Shown: positions 1 to 8,631, counted from the stretch's first letter. The stretch: DNA of 64,000 nt from Methanococcoides alaskense (GCF_031454185.1 NZ_JAVDQI010000001.1:310001-374000), one strand, 5' to 3'. Notes: generated by a model not told the origin, from the letters alone. Numbers and translations are program-made.

Positions 1-833
1 AACATACCTGAAACATTCAAGGATTCTACTGCAATTGCTTGGTTCTCGCTTATTAATTTAGAAGAAGTTTTGTGCAGGAAATCGTTTCTTTGGTTTCGGA
101 TTTTTTCATGAAGTTTTGCTACATTATGTCTGGCTTTATTTCGGTTCTTTGAACCACTTTGTTTCTTACTCATTCGTTTTTGTAAGATTTTCATCCTATC
201 CATACTATTTCTAAGGTGTTTGGGATTGTCAATTTTTTCACCATTGGAAAGTATAGCGAAGTGAGTAAGTCCAACATCGATTCCTATTGTTGATTTATCA
301 TCGAAAAACTGTTTTTCAGGCACTACCTTTCCATCATCTACAAGAATACTGAGATAGTACTTTCCAGTAGGTGTTCTTGATAACGTAGCGGTTTTTAATT
401 TACCTTCAAATTTCCTATGCAACTTTGCCTTTATTGGTTCCTTTATTTTTGGAAGTTTGATTGTATTAGTTTCAAAATCCACTGAATAATGTTGTGGTAT
501 CTGGAATGATTGTACGGGATTTTTCCTTGACTTGAAATTTGGGAAGCCTTTTTTCTCCCTGAAAAAACGAGTGAAAGCAGATTCGAGATTGATGAGTGTA
601 TTTAGTAATGATTGAGAATTGACTTCCTTCAACCAATCATTGTTTGGTTTCAAGTCATGGACAAGGCGGTGCTGTAATTCGAATCTCGACAAGTGTTGTT
701 TATCAACTTCATACGCTTTATTTTTCTGCTCTAAAGCCCAATTATATGTAAACCTACATGCACCAATATGTTTTACAAGAATCTCGGTTTGAGATTCAGA
801 GGGGCACAGTCGGTATTTGTAGGCTTTAAGCAT
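1..833 (-). CDS. tnpB: TnpB (IS200/IS605 OrfB-type RNA-guided nuclease), 3' end outside window
   Basis: The minus-strand frame is open from an ATG at 833 (starting MLKAYKYRLCPSESQ) to the window edge, about 277 codons. The N-terminal OrfB helix-turn-helix region (GACRFTYNWALEQK) is followed by the RuvC-like segment. The first catalytic Asp is in IGIDVGLTHFAILSNG and the second acidic residue is in AIAVESLNVSG. The C-terminal zinc ribbon, third catalytic Asp, right end and guide-RNA region would lie left of position 1. TnpB proteins are RNA-guided DNA nucleases that help IS200/IS605 elements persist. No TnpA transposase is visible upstream, so this is probably a TnpB-only (IS1341-type) copy. 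I see no break in the visible part. Confidence 0.9.
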   Translation of the reverse strand, partial: MLKAYKYRLCPSESQTEILVKHIGACRFTYNWALEQKNKAYEVDKQHLSRFELQHRLVHDLKPNNDWLKEVNSQSLLNTLINLESAFTRFFREKKGFPNFKSRKNPVQSFQIPQHYSVDFETNTIKLPKIKEPIKAKLHRKFEGKLKTATLSRTPTGKYYLSILVDDGKVVPEKQFFDDKSTIGIDVGLTHFAILSNGEKIDNPKHLRNSMDRMKILQKRMSKKQSGSKNRNKARHNVAKLHEKIRNQRNDFLHKTSSKLISENQAIAVESLNVSGM

Positions 834-1190
834 CAATATACATCATGTTTTAACAATATATCAATGTTTTGTAAAATGAGGTTGTATGCGGATAGTACGG
901 CTCCCATCTCCCACCTTACGGAAGGGGACTTCACGCCTTATAAGTTAAAAAAGAACCTAATATTGGAAGTGTGATGTGAATATCATTTCCAACACCTTTC
1001 CCACTTTCCATCCATATCTTTCCTTTATGACTAAAAGCATGTTTTCAGATTACAGACCGATACCAAAACCCCTTTTTACAAAAATATCTTTTTCCTTAGA
1101 GGCGTCTGGCGGTAATTTCCCATAAAACAATATGCAGAAACGAAATAAATTAAAAAAGATGAGGACATCGATATCCACATCTGTTAAAGA
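834..1190. other. Region upstream of tnpB with a short TnpB-tail-like hairpin
   Basis: No intact gene is seen. On the minus strand, positions 900-940 carry GAAGTCCCC followed by CTTCCGTAAGG and a G-rich run. This resembles the structured right end of IS605-type elements. The short frame through it (GVKSPSVRWEMGAV) resembles a degraded end of another OrfB gene. It lies upstream of the tnpB start, so it may be the scar of an earlier element. The likeness is impressionistic. Confidence 0.3.
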
Positions 1191-1778
1191 TCACTGATTT
1201 TCATCATCCTGATCTGATACATCTGTATATTCAGCAGTATAATTGCCCTCAGACCCAAGGTAGGACTCAGCAGCTGCAACTAATGCAATTGTTATGATCG
1301 GAATGGTTACAAAGGATACGATGTAGGTAATTCCACCAATCGTACTGATGATAGCCACAATGATAAACAATACCAGACTATCCACAAAATTCTTCTTTGA
1401 AATATCTATACTTTCCTTTATTGCATCCATGGCGCCATAGTCCTTTATGACAAGCAGAGGGAAGGAATAGATAAGGAGAATTGAAAGGATCAAGCCTGGA
1501 AGTATCAGGAATATGTAGCCTATACCAATAAGGATAACAGAGACAAGCAAAAGGACCCAGCTTTTCACAAAACGATTGAAACCTTCGAACACATCATTGA
1601 TCTCGACCTTTTCTCCCCTCAGACCTTTCACAGCCATATAAGTAAGACCATAGAATAGCGGAGCTATTGTCACAATGAAGATGGAACCGAATACCACGAT
1701 GATCGTAGCTACGATAAAGGCAGCAACGTTGTCCTTGAAAGCGTTCCAGGATCTACTAAATATATCTTCATAATCCAA
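1191..1778 (-). CDS. Polytopic membrane protein (DUF4013/DUF975-like)
   Basis: This 195-aa protein has about five hydrophobic segments (roughly residues 18-50, 72-95, 95-112, 130-150 and 155-175) and a polar acidic tail. Its pattern of long amphipathic helices around an FLILPGLIL stretch is typical of the widespread DUF4013/DUF975 membrane families, whose function is unknown. The start is a TTG at 1778 with a GAGGTGA ribosome-binding site just upstream on the minus strand. It shares orientation with the MscS gene behind it, with about 70 bp between, so the two could be co-transcribed or merely neighbours. The family assignment is tentative; the membrane nature is clear. Confidence 0.7.
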   Translation of the reverse strand: MDYEDIFSRSWNAFKDNVAAFIVATIIVVFGSIFIVTIAPLFYGLTYMAVKGLRGEKVEINDVFEGFNRFVKSWVLLLVSVILIGIGYIFLILPGLILSILLIYSFPLLVIKDYGAMDAIKESIDISKKNFVDSLVLFIIVAIISTIGGITYIVSFVTIPIITIALVAAAESYLGSEGNYTAEYTDVSDQDDENQ

Positions 1779-1847
1779 AATGTCACCTCAAAAATAGATT
1801 GGTTCCCACACATATATAATTTTGTTAATGAGGGAACTTATAGTGGA

Positions 1848-2933
1848 TCATTCCGGCTTCAACAAGGTATATGTGGGAAATGGTATCCCGATACCTGCTT
1901 TTTTGAACTCTATGTCTATCAAGGTATTTACATCGTTGATGACACTGAACTTCTCGGAAGGATATTTTACCCAGAGTATCAAAGCAAAATCAAGACTGAA
2001 ATCTCCATGATTATCAAAACGAACAGAGGGTTTCGGATCATCCAGAACGAGATCGATATCATTTCCGATCTTAAGCAGGACCTCCTTTACCTTTGAAACA
2101 TCAGAGCCATATTCGACCCCTATCATTATTTTTACCATCATCTGTGGCTGGGGAGAAGTGTAGTTCACTATCTTGTTGTTCGCAATGATGCTATTCGGGA
2201 TTATGATCATATTGTTGTAAAAATCAAGTATACGGGTACTTCTGATCCCTACTTCCTGTACGAGCCCTATCTGACCATCACCGATCTCGATACGATCTCC
2301 ATTCTTGAACGGCTTGTCATAGTAGATGGAAAGACCACCAAAGAATTGGGATATGGCATCCTTTGCAGCAAAGGCAATGGCGATACCAACGATCCCGGCA
2401 GATGCAAAGAGAGGACCTACATTGATGCCCCATACCCCTTCGAGAACCATACCGATTCCGACAACTATGATGATGATATCAGACAACCCTTTTAGCAATG
2501 GCAGGAGCTCATCATCCATTTGGGTTTCCGTTTTCTGTACAAGTCCTGGGAAAACGTTGTCAAACAATATCTTGTTTATATTGACCAATGCAAATAGCCA
2601 TATCAGAGCCAGAAGTGTCAGCAAGAGATTATTGATAACGATCAGGAAATACGCTCCAATACCCACTACGGAAAGGGCAAGAAATATCCCGAAGAATATC
2701 AACGTATAGTAGATCGGACGTTTTACAGCCTTGAGGACAAGATCATCGATCTTGAATCGGGTCTTTGCCGTGTAATGCAAAAGCACTTTTTTAAAAACGA
2801 GATCCACAGCGAAAGCAAGGATTATTGAGGAAATAATTATCAGTGCAGCCACAGCCAGTTTAGATCCAATTGTATCAAAAAGGGGTCCTGCCATCTGCTG
2901 GGCGTACAAGGATATGGTATTATTGATTTGCAT
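1848..2933 (-). CDS. mscS: MscS-family mechanosensitive ion channel
   Basis: This 361-aa protein has four to five transmembrane segments in its first 190 residues. The pore helix GIAIAFAAKDAISQFFGG is the Gly/Ala-rich TM3 of MscS. It is followed by the beta domain (RIEIGDGQIGLVQEVGIRST, then NNMIIIPNS) and the alpha/beta C-terminal domain. MscS channels open when membrane tension rises and release solutes on hypo-osmotic shock, a suitable role in an organism that probably faces salinity changes. It has the usual length for a small archaeal MscS. No clear ribosome-binding site precedes the ATG. Confidence 0.93.
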   Translation of the reverse strand: MQINNTISLYAQQMAGPLFDTIGSKLAVAALIIISSIILAFAVDLVFKKVLLHYTAKTRFKIDDLVLKAVKRPIYYTLIFFGIFLALSVVGIGAYFLIVINNLLLTLLALIWLFALVNINKILFDNVFPGLVQKTETQMDDELLPLLKGLSDIIIIVVGIGMVLEGVWGINVGPLFASAGIVGIAIAFAAKDAISQFFGGLSIYYDKPFKNGDRIEIGDGQIGLVQEVGIRSTRILDFYNNMIIIPNSIIANNKIVNYTSPQPQMMVKIMIGVEYGSDVSKVKEVLLKIGNDIDLVLDDPKPSVRFDNHGDFSLDFALILWVKYPSEKFSVINDVNTLIDIEFKKAGIGIPFPTYTLLKPE

Positions 2934-3204
2934 AACAATGATACAATTGAAAAGAGACTATATATTTATATGGATACACCCTCCGGAACAACATTCCGCA
3001 TTGTCTTAAGTATCTCTTTGCTTGTTGCAGCAGCCCTCTTATTTTAAACCGAAAAGTCTGGGGTGCTGCCCATGTGCAGCCACATAAATGAGCACAGATA
3101 AAATAGCTCCCACAAAGCATCATTAAAGATACGGGCTTGTGAATTCTTGAAGTAGCTATATTATATAATGATAGAACTAATAGCTCCATAGAGGATTGGA
3201 CAAA

Positions 3205-3528
3205 ATGTACACCGTATATATAAAAGCAGCTAAAGATGAAAATATCTTCACCCCTTGCAATGTCAATGTTGATGCCATCAAATACATCCATTGCATAGAG
3301 AACAAAGTTTTCCTGGCTCTAAATCCTGAAGACGTAGGGTCCATGATCTGCATATATGCCGGAAAGCCCATCAATGCAGAAGAACAGATCGATAACATCG
3401 TATCCCTCATTGCATCAGCAAAAGCAGAATCTGAAACATACGATATGCCAATCATACTTGACTTTTCAGAACAGATCGACCAGCCAAAGGCCACCATGAT
3501 GCGTGGTCCCCGTGTTGTTGCAAAGTGA
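3205..3528 (+). CDS. Small conserved-looking archaeal protein, unknown function
   Basis: About 107 aa, beginning MYTVYIKAAKDEN. I chose the ATG at 3205 because GAGG at 3191-3194 sits ten bases upstream; a TTG at 3196 would lie on top of that site. The protein is soluble, alternates beta and alpha patterns, has two Cys, and ends in a basic MRGPRVVAK tail. Codon use matches the chromosomal neighbours. I do not recognise a family. A strong hairpin follows the gene, so it is probably monocistronic. Confidence 0.75.
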   Translation: MYTVYIKAAKDENIFTPCNVNVDAIKYIHCIENKVFLALNPEDVGSMICIYAGKPINAEEQIDNIVSLIASAKAESETYDMPIILDFSEQIDQPKATMMRGPRVVAK

Positions 3529-3540
3529 GATTCTATTTTT

Positions 3541-3585
3541 AGTTGTGCCAATGGCACAACTCTTTGTTATTAAATTGTCTTTTTG
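3541..3585 (+). terminator. Hairpin terminator after the 3205 gene
   Basis: A perfect 9-bp stem (AGTTGTGCC at 3541-3549, GGCACAACT at 3553-3561) with an AAT loop starts 13 bases after the stop codon and is followed by T-rich sequence. Confidence 0.6.
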
Positions 3586-3601
3586 GGAACCTAGCTAAAG
3601 G

Positions 3602-3650
3602 TAAGTGATTTAAGGCGCCTTCCACTTTAGCGGCGCCAGACAATCACTTA
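3602..3650. ncRNA. Nested inverted repeat, possible structured RNA
   Basis: TAAGTGATT (3602-3610) pairs with AATCACTTA (3642-3650). Inside it GGCGCC (3614-3619) pairs with a second GGCGCC (3632-3637), enclosing a 12-base loop. The two nested stems are intergenic between convergent genes. The structure could be a small RNA, a bidirectional terminator or a remnant of a small mobile element. No promoter was identified. Confidence 0.35.
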
Positions 3651-3711
3651 AAGATTCATCAGAGTTATGAATTACATTCTATTGAAATTTTAAAGATGGA
3701 TGTTACATCCA

Positions 3712-4143
3712 TTAATAACCTGTAGAACCGAATCCACCTTCTCCTCTTTTTGTATCATTAATTTCATCCACATTAACGATATCAACCCTAAGTACTGGTT
3801 TTATTACCATTTGTGCAATTTTCATTCCTTCTTCAACTTTAAAGCGTTCTTTTCCATGATTGATGAGAATAACCCCAATTTCGCCCCTATACCCTTCATC
3901 TATGGTTCCAGGAGTGTTCAACACAGTTATTTTATGTTTAAGAGCTAGACCACTTCTAGGCCTTACCTGTGCTTCTGTATTTTCTGGCAATTCAATAATA
4001 ATTCCAGTTTTTATTAGTGCTGTATCTCCGGGTTCAATTTCAACATTTTCAACCGAAAATAAATCAAGTCCGGCATCACCTGGATGAGCATATTCAGGTA
4101 ATTTTGCTTTTTTGTTGATACATTTTATTTTTAATATATTCAT
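3712..4143 (-). CDS. dut: dUTP diphosphatase (trimeric dUTPase)
   Basis: This protein of about 143 aa carries the five motifs of trimeric dUTPase in order: PGDAGLDLFS, then RPRSGLALKH, TPGTIDEGYRGEIGV, the region around KIAQMVI, and the C-terminal Gly-rich arm GGFGSTGY. It hydrolyses dUTP to dUMP and diphosphate, which limits uracil in DNA and supplies dTMP synthesis. Initiation could be at 4152 (MNFMNIL) or at the ATG at 4143 used here. The gene lies 30 bases after the dCTP-deaminase-like gene on the same strand, so the two probably form one operon. AT-rich codon use suggests the pair was acquired together. Confidence 0.93.
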   Translation of the reverse strand: MNILKIKCINKKAKLPEYAHPGDAGLDLFSVENVEIEPGDTALIKTGIIIELPENTEAQVRPRSGLALKHKITVLNTPGTIDEGYRGEIGVILINHGKERFKVEEGMKIAQMVIKPVLRVDIVNVDEINDTKRGEGGFGSTGY

Positions 4144-4175
4144 AAAATTCACTCCAATGATTTTTTTTGGTTATG

Positions 4176-4976
4176 TTATAAATTATCGATAAATGAGAAT
4201 GCTCTTGGTAACAGAAGAGTAAATAGGGCTAACATGAATAAAATATAGCTGCTTGTATCTGTTAGTTCATAAGTATTTTTAACATACACAAATATGATTA
4301 TTGAAATACCAATTAAAACAGACTTAGCAATATATCCTACTGATGGATGATTATGCAATAAATTGATATGGAATTTATCTTCATAATTTTGCCGTTCTAG
4401 TTCTTTATATTGTATCGAATTAAGCATTTCACTTTCTAATTCGCCTTGCATTTTAATCCAATTGTTCTCTTCACTCCACTCATTGAATTTGTCGAGTTCT
4501 TCTTCTTTCAAAAGCTCAATTTGGCCAGGAGTATTGTCATGTCGCTTTTTGTTATCTGTCGGTGTATTTAAATAATGAAACATTAGTGAAACGAACGTAC
4601 TTCCTACTTTCAATTTATATGGCTTACCTGAATGATTATGTATTGCTATTAAAGATAAACCTAAATACATAGGGTCTAAAGTCGTACCTATGTGCCCTAA
4701 TCCCTTTGATACCATAGAAACTTTAGAGTGATAAGTGCCACCTATTTTATTTGATACATAGAGGGCTTCATTTGTGTAAATCAGTGCAGTATCATTTTCT
4801 GGAATGATAATAGTTTTTTCATCCTCACAAATATTATGACTTGTCGAAACAGACCATGCAAATTTGCTAGCTGTTAAATTAATAGTATTGTCATTGATGT
4901 TTTCACGTTTGAGAGGATGAATAAAAATATTTTTTCCAATTTCTTTCTTTAAATCTTTGATACTTAAAACTGACAT
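4176..4976 (-). CDS. dCTP-deaminase-fold protein with C-terminal membrane anchor
   Basis: The protein is 266 aa from the ATG at 4976; an upstream ATG at 5000 is possible. Residues 1-130 follow the dCTP deaminase/dUTPase fold: an N-terminal SVLSIKDLKKEI helix, INDNTINL, the VSKGLGHIGTTLDP stretch and the G-rich LKVGSTFVSLMF strand. The position that holds the catalytic Glu in true dCTP deaminases appears as Ala (LIAIHNHSG), so deaminase activity is doubtful. A charged linker leads to two hydrophobic helices near the C-terminus (about 210-232 and 240-258). It is upstream of dut and in line with it. It may be a membrane-tethered nucleotide sensor rather than an enzyme; that is inference. Confidence 0.65.
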   Translation of the reverse strand: MSVLSIKDLKKEIGKNIFIHPLKRENINDNTINLTASKFAWSVSTSHNICEDEKTIIIPENDTALIYTNEALYVSNKIGGTYHSKVSMVSKGLGHIGTTLDPMYLGLSLIAIHNHSGKPYKLKVGSTFVSLMFHYLNTPTDNKKRHDNTPGQIELLKEEELDKFNEWSEENNWIKMQGELESEMLNSIQYKELERQNYEDKFHINLLHNHPSVGYIAKSVLIGISIIIFVYVKNTYELTDTSSYILFMLALFTLLLPRAFSFIDNL

Positions 4977-5195
4977 GTTGCAGACCTTACCCCACATCAT
5001 TTAAAATCTTTACTATTTCTGAATTTTCTACAAATCCCATCGACTTAAGCATAAGTTCCTTGGCAACTTTTACTACCAAACTACTCAAATACATTGCATA
5101 TATTCATAAACTGTCAATTCCGTATAAGCATACTATAACATACATTTATGAATACGATGTAAACATATTTTATGTGAGGATAAGGAGTTATCAAT

Positions 5196-6080
5196 TTGAA
5201 ATGGAAACATGACAGGGGACTTGAGGTAAGGATGTTGTTGACACTGTTCCTGCTGGCGGCGGTGTACCTAGGATTTCTGGCTTTCCTGGTATATTCAGGT
5301 ACGCCTCAGATGTTCATGGTGCTGTTCATAGGCGCATTCATGGGATTACAATACTATTACTCGGACAAGCTGGTGCTCTGGACCATGCATGCCAAGGTCG
5401 TTACTGCGCATGAAGAACCTGACCTTCACCAGACCATCACAAGATTATGTGCCATAGCGGACCTGCCAATGCCCAGGGTGGCAGTGGTGACCACCTCGAT
5501 CCCAAATGCCTTTGCAACTGGACGAGGTCCCAAAAATGCGGTTGTTGCCGTGACCACAGGTCTGATGGACCAGCTTAACCAGGGTGAGCTTGAAGCTGTG
5601 CTTGCGCATGAGCTGAGCCATGTGAAGAACAGGGATATGGCCATACTGACCATAGCCAGTTTCATATCTACCTTGGCATTCTACATAGTAAGGTACAGTT
5701 TCTACTTTGGGGGCATGGGGGGTATGGGTGGCAGAAGGAAAGAATCAGGCGGTATCATTGCGATATGGATCGTCTCACTGCTGGTATGGGTCATAAGTTT
5801 CCTGCTGATACGCGCCCTTTCGAGATACAGGGAATTTGCGGCGGACAAGGGTTCTGCTGTCATCACAGGGCAGCCCTCCAACCTGGCATCTGCACTGACC
5901 AAGATAAGCGGGATCATGCCTCGTATTCCCAAGGATGATCTGAGGGAAGTGGAGGGCATGAACGCCTTTTTCATAATCCCGGCAGTCTCGGGTTCTTTCA
6001 TGAACCTGTTATCGACCCACCCTTCCACAGAAAAAAGGATCGCAGCACTCGAAAAGATACAAAGGGAGCTTGAACTATAA
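5196..6080 (+). CDS. htpX: HtpX-like membrane zinc metalloprotease (M48)
   Basis: This 294-aa protein has two N-terminal transmembrane helices (about 12-32 and 38-55). The zinc motif HELSH is at 138-142. Another pair of hydrophobic segments follows at about 150-168 and 186-206, and the third zinc ligand Glu is in YREFAADKG at about 213. HtpX proteases degrade misfolded membrane proteins. The TTG start at 5196 is supported by AAGGAG at 5182-5187; the nearby ATG at 5201 is out of frame and stops at once. The stop overlaps the pspAB start (TAATG), so the two are coupled. The convergent pspA operon next door points to membrane-stress defence. Confidence 0.93.
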   Translation: MKWKHDRGLEVRMLLTLFLLAAVYLGFLAFLVYSGTPQMFMVLFIGAFMGLQYYYSDKLVLWTMHAKVVTAHEEPDLHQTITRLCAIADLPMPRVAVVTTSIPNAFATGRGPKNAVVAVTTGLMDQLNQGELEAVLAHELSHVKNRDMAILTIASFISTLAFYIVRYSFYFGGMGGMGGRRKESGGIIAIWIVSLLVWVISFLLIRALSRYREFAADKGSAVITGQPSNLASALTKISGIMPRIPKDDLREVEGMNAFFIIPAVSGSFMNLLSTHPSTEKRIAALEKIQRELEL

Positions 6081-6652
6081 TGGGATTTAAAAGCATGTTC
6101 GATTCCCTGCTTGGCAGAAGCAAGTTGCCGGAATCGAATACGGACCGATTGTTCTCTATCTCGACAGCAGTCGTTACAATGGAAGTGAACCTGAACCTCC
6201 AGCCATCCGGTCAGGCAGGCATCTGTTTTAAGTCCATGTCCCTTTCCCAGTATGAGAACACCAGAAAGGAGATAGAAGACCTGTTAAGTTACAGCACAAA
6301 GGAAACAGGGACAAAGTATCACATCGAGAAGGATAAATACAACTTTCTCTGGGTGATGCTGGATGATAAGGATTTCGAGGACCTTGTCACAAACATACAC
6401 ATGATCAGCCAGACCCTGATAGAGCAGGGTTTTTCAGAACAGATCCTGTGCGCTGTTTATAGGTTTGAGAGCAAAGGACCGGTCTACTGGATATATAGTT
6501 TCAAGCAGGGTAACTACTATCCTTTCGTACCACTAAAGAAACAGGAAAGGGACAATTCCATGGAGTTGCGGCTCAAGTCCCTCATAGAGGGCGAGCTGCC
6601 AATTGAGAAAAATGTGGAGAAATGGTATCCCCTCTGGGGGATGCCATTCTAA
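6080..6652 (+). CDS. pspAB: PspA-associated protein PspAB
   Basis: The protein is 190 aa, soluble and mixed alpha/beta, beginning MGFKSMFDSLLGRSKLPES and ending in a Trp/Pro-rich WYPLWGMPF tail. In archaea a protein of this length and end pattern is encoded directly after htpX and near pspA, where it is named PspAB. The overlap with htpX by one base supports translational coupling. Its biochemical role is unknown. The call rests on gene order and general sequence pattern rather than a catalytic motif. Confidence 0.75.
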   Translation: MGFKSMFDSLLGRSKLPESNTDRLFSISTAVVTMEVNLNLQPSGQAGICFKSMSLSQYENTRKEIEDLLSYSTKETGTKYHIEKDKYNFLWVMLDDKDFEDLVTNIHMISQTLIEQGFSEQILCAVYRFESKGPVYWIYSFKQGNYYPFVPLKKQERDNSMELRLKSLIEGELPIEKNVEKWYPLWGMPF

Positions 6653-6660
6653 ATCTTTTT

Positions 6661-6939
6661 TTAATCTTCGAGCAGACCGCTTCCGGTAAAGATCTCCGTT
6701 GCTTCTTCCAGACTAAGGTCCTCAGGCGGAACGATGATGTTGGATTCCACAATACTTGAATCATCAATTGGCTTTCCATTTGACTTGACCACATTGATGA
6801 GCTTTAAAAGTTCAGTTCTGTAATCAGCTTCATTTCCCTTGCCTACAAGCTCCACTATCCTGTTATCAATGCTGTTGAGCTCATCGAACAGACTTCCAGG
6901 GACCTCATACTGCCCTTCACCCATTATCCTGATTATCAT
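6661..6939 (-). CDS. pspAA: PspA-associated protein PspAA
   Basis: This 92-aa protein begins MIIRIMGEGQYEVPGSLFDELN, the usual N-terminus of PspAA, a small companion of archaeal and actinobacterial PspA. It holds a short beta region, then a helical bundle (IDNRIVELVGKGNEADYRTE) and an acidic C-terminal stretch LSLEEATEIFTG. Its start overlaps the pspA stop in an ATGA, so the two are translated together. It probably modulates PspA assembly or membrane binding. It is convergent with htpX-pspAB, with eight bases between the stops. Confidence 0.85.
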   Translation of the reverse strand: MIIRIMGEGQYEVPGSLFDELNSIDNRIVELVGKGNEADYRTELLKLINVVKSNGKPIDDSSIVESNIIVPPEDLSLEEATEIFTGSGLLED

Positions 6940-7634
6940 TTACCTTCCTCCTGCCTGAGTTTTGCCAGCTCCGTTTCGACATTCGATTCTGCACTGATCT
7001 TTGCAAGTTCCCTGTCAATGTCATCCCCACTGCTTGTGATATCATCAAGGGTCCCTGTATCAATGAGTTCATCAAGGGCAGAGGCACGTGCCTTCATATC
7101 TTCGGTCTTATTCTCTGCTCTCTCAACGGCAAGACCCACATCCGCCATCTCTTCACTGATACCTGATACTGATTCACTGATATTTACCTGGGCCTCAGCA
7201 GCTGTATATTGTGCCTTGATCGTCTCCTTCTTTGTCCTGAACACCTCTACTTTGGTTGAAAGACGTTTCTCAGCAGCCACAAGCTTATCTTGCTCCTTTC
7301 CAAGGTCCGCGATCTGCTGGTCAAGTCCCTGAGCCTGGACCTCCAGTGCTCCCTTGCGCTCAAGAGCAAGTCTTGCAAGATCTTCCCTGTCACTCTTGAT
7401 GGCAGCTCTTGCCTGCCCTGCCAGTTTATCAATACTCTGCATCAGCTTTGAACGTTGTAGCTGAAGTCTTTTCTTTGAGGTTGCGACATCAGCCACCCCT
7501 CTTTTTACACCCTGTAACATTTCCAGTTGTTTCTCATAGGAATAATCAAGTGTCTCTCTGGGGTCCTCCATGCGATTGACGATCTTGTTCATCTTCGCTT
7601 TGAGGACGGTTTCCATCCTGTTAAATAGACTCAT
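6936..7634 (-). CDS. pspA: PspA/IM30 (Vipp1-like) membrane-stress protein
   Basis: This 232-aa protein is almost entirely helical and coiled coil. It begins MSLFNRMETVLKAKMNKIVN, the amphipathic membrane-binding helix of PspA, followed by DPRETLDYSYEKQLEMLQ and long heptad stretches to about residue 190. PspA/IM30 proteins are ESCRT-III relatives that polymerise on damaged membranes and repair leakage. GGGAGG lies just before the ATG. It is the first gene of a two-gene operon with pspAA. Confidence 0.93.
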   Translation of the reverse strand: MSLFNRMETVLKAKMNKIVNRMEDPRETLDYSYEKQLEMLQGVKRGVADVATSKKRLQLQRSKLMQSIDKLAGQARAAIKSDREDLARLALERKGALEVQAQGLDQQIADLGKEQDKLVAAEKRLSTKVEVFRTKKETIKAQYTAAEAQVNISESVSGISEEMADVGLAVERAENKTEDMKARASALDELIDTGTLDDITSSGDDIDRELAKISAESNVETELAKLRQEEGK

Positions 7635-7804
7635 ATTTTCCCTCCCATTATTATGTGCATGTTAGTCCACAGGACTAACTATCATATTGTTATTTGACAC
7701 GTTTACTATTTCTAATTTTAGCTTCAGTGAATATTCGATACAATTCCAAAAAGAAGGTTATAATTTTGTACCGAAATTGAAAAAGTATATTTTACTAACC
7801 CTTG

Positions 7805-7816
7805 CCTATATAAATG
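7805..7816 (+). promoter_or_regulatory. TATA box of the flavodoxin gene
   Basis: CCTATATAAATG lies about 50 bases before the flavodoxin start, which would place transcription start near 7835. AAGGAAGGTGGGA before the ATG is a strong ribosome-binding site. Confidence 0.5.
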
Positions 7817-7861
7817 TGTAGAGAGTAATTCTTATTGAAATAATAAGGAAGGTGGGATTAC

Positions 7862-8359
7862 ATGAAAACATTAGTAACATATTTTTCACAGACAGGAAAC
7901 ACAAAGAAGATAGCCGAAGCTATTTATGATGAGATTACCGGTGAAAAGGATATTAAAGAGATCAAGGACGTAAGCAATTTTGAAGGCTATGACCTTGTAT
8001 TCGTAGGTTCTCCAGTAATGGAATTTAACATACCTCAGAAAGTTACAAATTTTATTTCAAAGAATGTGGCTGGTAAGAACATGGCATTCTTCATGACCCA
8101 TGCTGCTCCTGAAGGATTTGAAGCCATACATTCATGGACTGGCTCCATCGAGGATTTTGCAGCTAGCGGAAATTACCTTGGTACATTCGAATGTCAGGGA
8201 GAACTTGCACAGCCTGTTATGGAAATGCTCGAAAAGTCCGATGACCCAGAGATGAAGGGTTTTGCTGCTATGGTGGCTCCTGGTAAGGGACAGCCTGACG
8301 AAGCTCATGTACAGAAGGCAAGGCAATTTGCAAAGGAAATTCAGGCAAAGGCACAGTGA
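7862..8359 (+). CDS. Flavodoxin-family FMN protein
   Basis: This 165-aa protein has the flavodoxin fold. The phosphate-binding loop is YFSQTGNTKKIAEAI at residues 8-22, after the first beta strand. Strand GYDLVFVGSPVM and a third strand KNMAFFMTHAA follow the flavodoxin pattern. It is a single domain without an attached rubredoxin or metallo-lactamase region. It probably carries low-potential electrons or serves as a small quinone- or FMN-linked reductase; the partner is not visible. A small Cys-rich protein follows 60 bases downstream and may be co-transcribed. Confidence 0.88.
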   Translation: MKTLVTYFSQTGNTKKIAEAIYDEITGEKDIKEIKDVSNFEGYDLVFVGSPVMEFNIPQKVTNFISKNVAGKNMAFFMTHAAPEGFEAIHSWTGSIEDFAASGNYLGTFECQGELAQPVMEMLEKSDDPEMKGFAAMVAPGKGQPDEAHVQKARQFAKEIQAKAQ

Positions 8360-8422
8360 CCTTATATCTCTGATAATCTGCAATTCATGCGGATCCATAA
8401 TTAAGAAAAGGGGATAGATAAG

Positions 8423-8617
8423 ATGGCAGACCAAAAAAAAGCTCCCGTGTTCTGTGAGAAATATTGCCTAATATGCAAAGGAGCACGTTCAGGCAATGGC
8501 TTTTGCAAAGCACTTCAGAACCTTGAATTGAAGATAGTTGGGAAGAAAGGTTGTATCTGGGGTAAGGCAAGAACTGAATACTACGGTGTCACGCCCGATC
8601 AGCCAATTCCAAAATGA
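8423..8617 (+). CDS. Small Cys-rich protein, possible metal-binding
   Basis: This 64-aa basic protein has Cys spaced CEKYCLIC, then C at about residue 29 and C at about 43. That would suit a zinc or iron-sulphur site. GGGGATAG before the ATG is a good ribosome-binding site. It sits just downstream of the flavodoxin gene and upstream of a terminator, which suggests an operon with it. I do not recognise a named family. Confidence 0.7.
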   Translation: MADQKKAPVFCEKYCLICKGARSGNGFCKALQNLELKIVGKKGCIWGKARTEYYGVTPDQPIPK

Positions 8618-8631
8618 ATATTAAAAAATAG

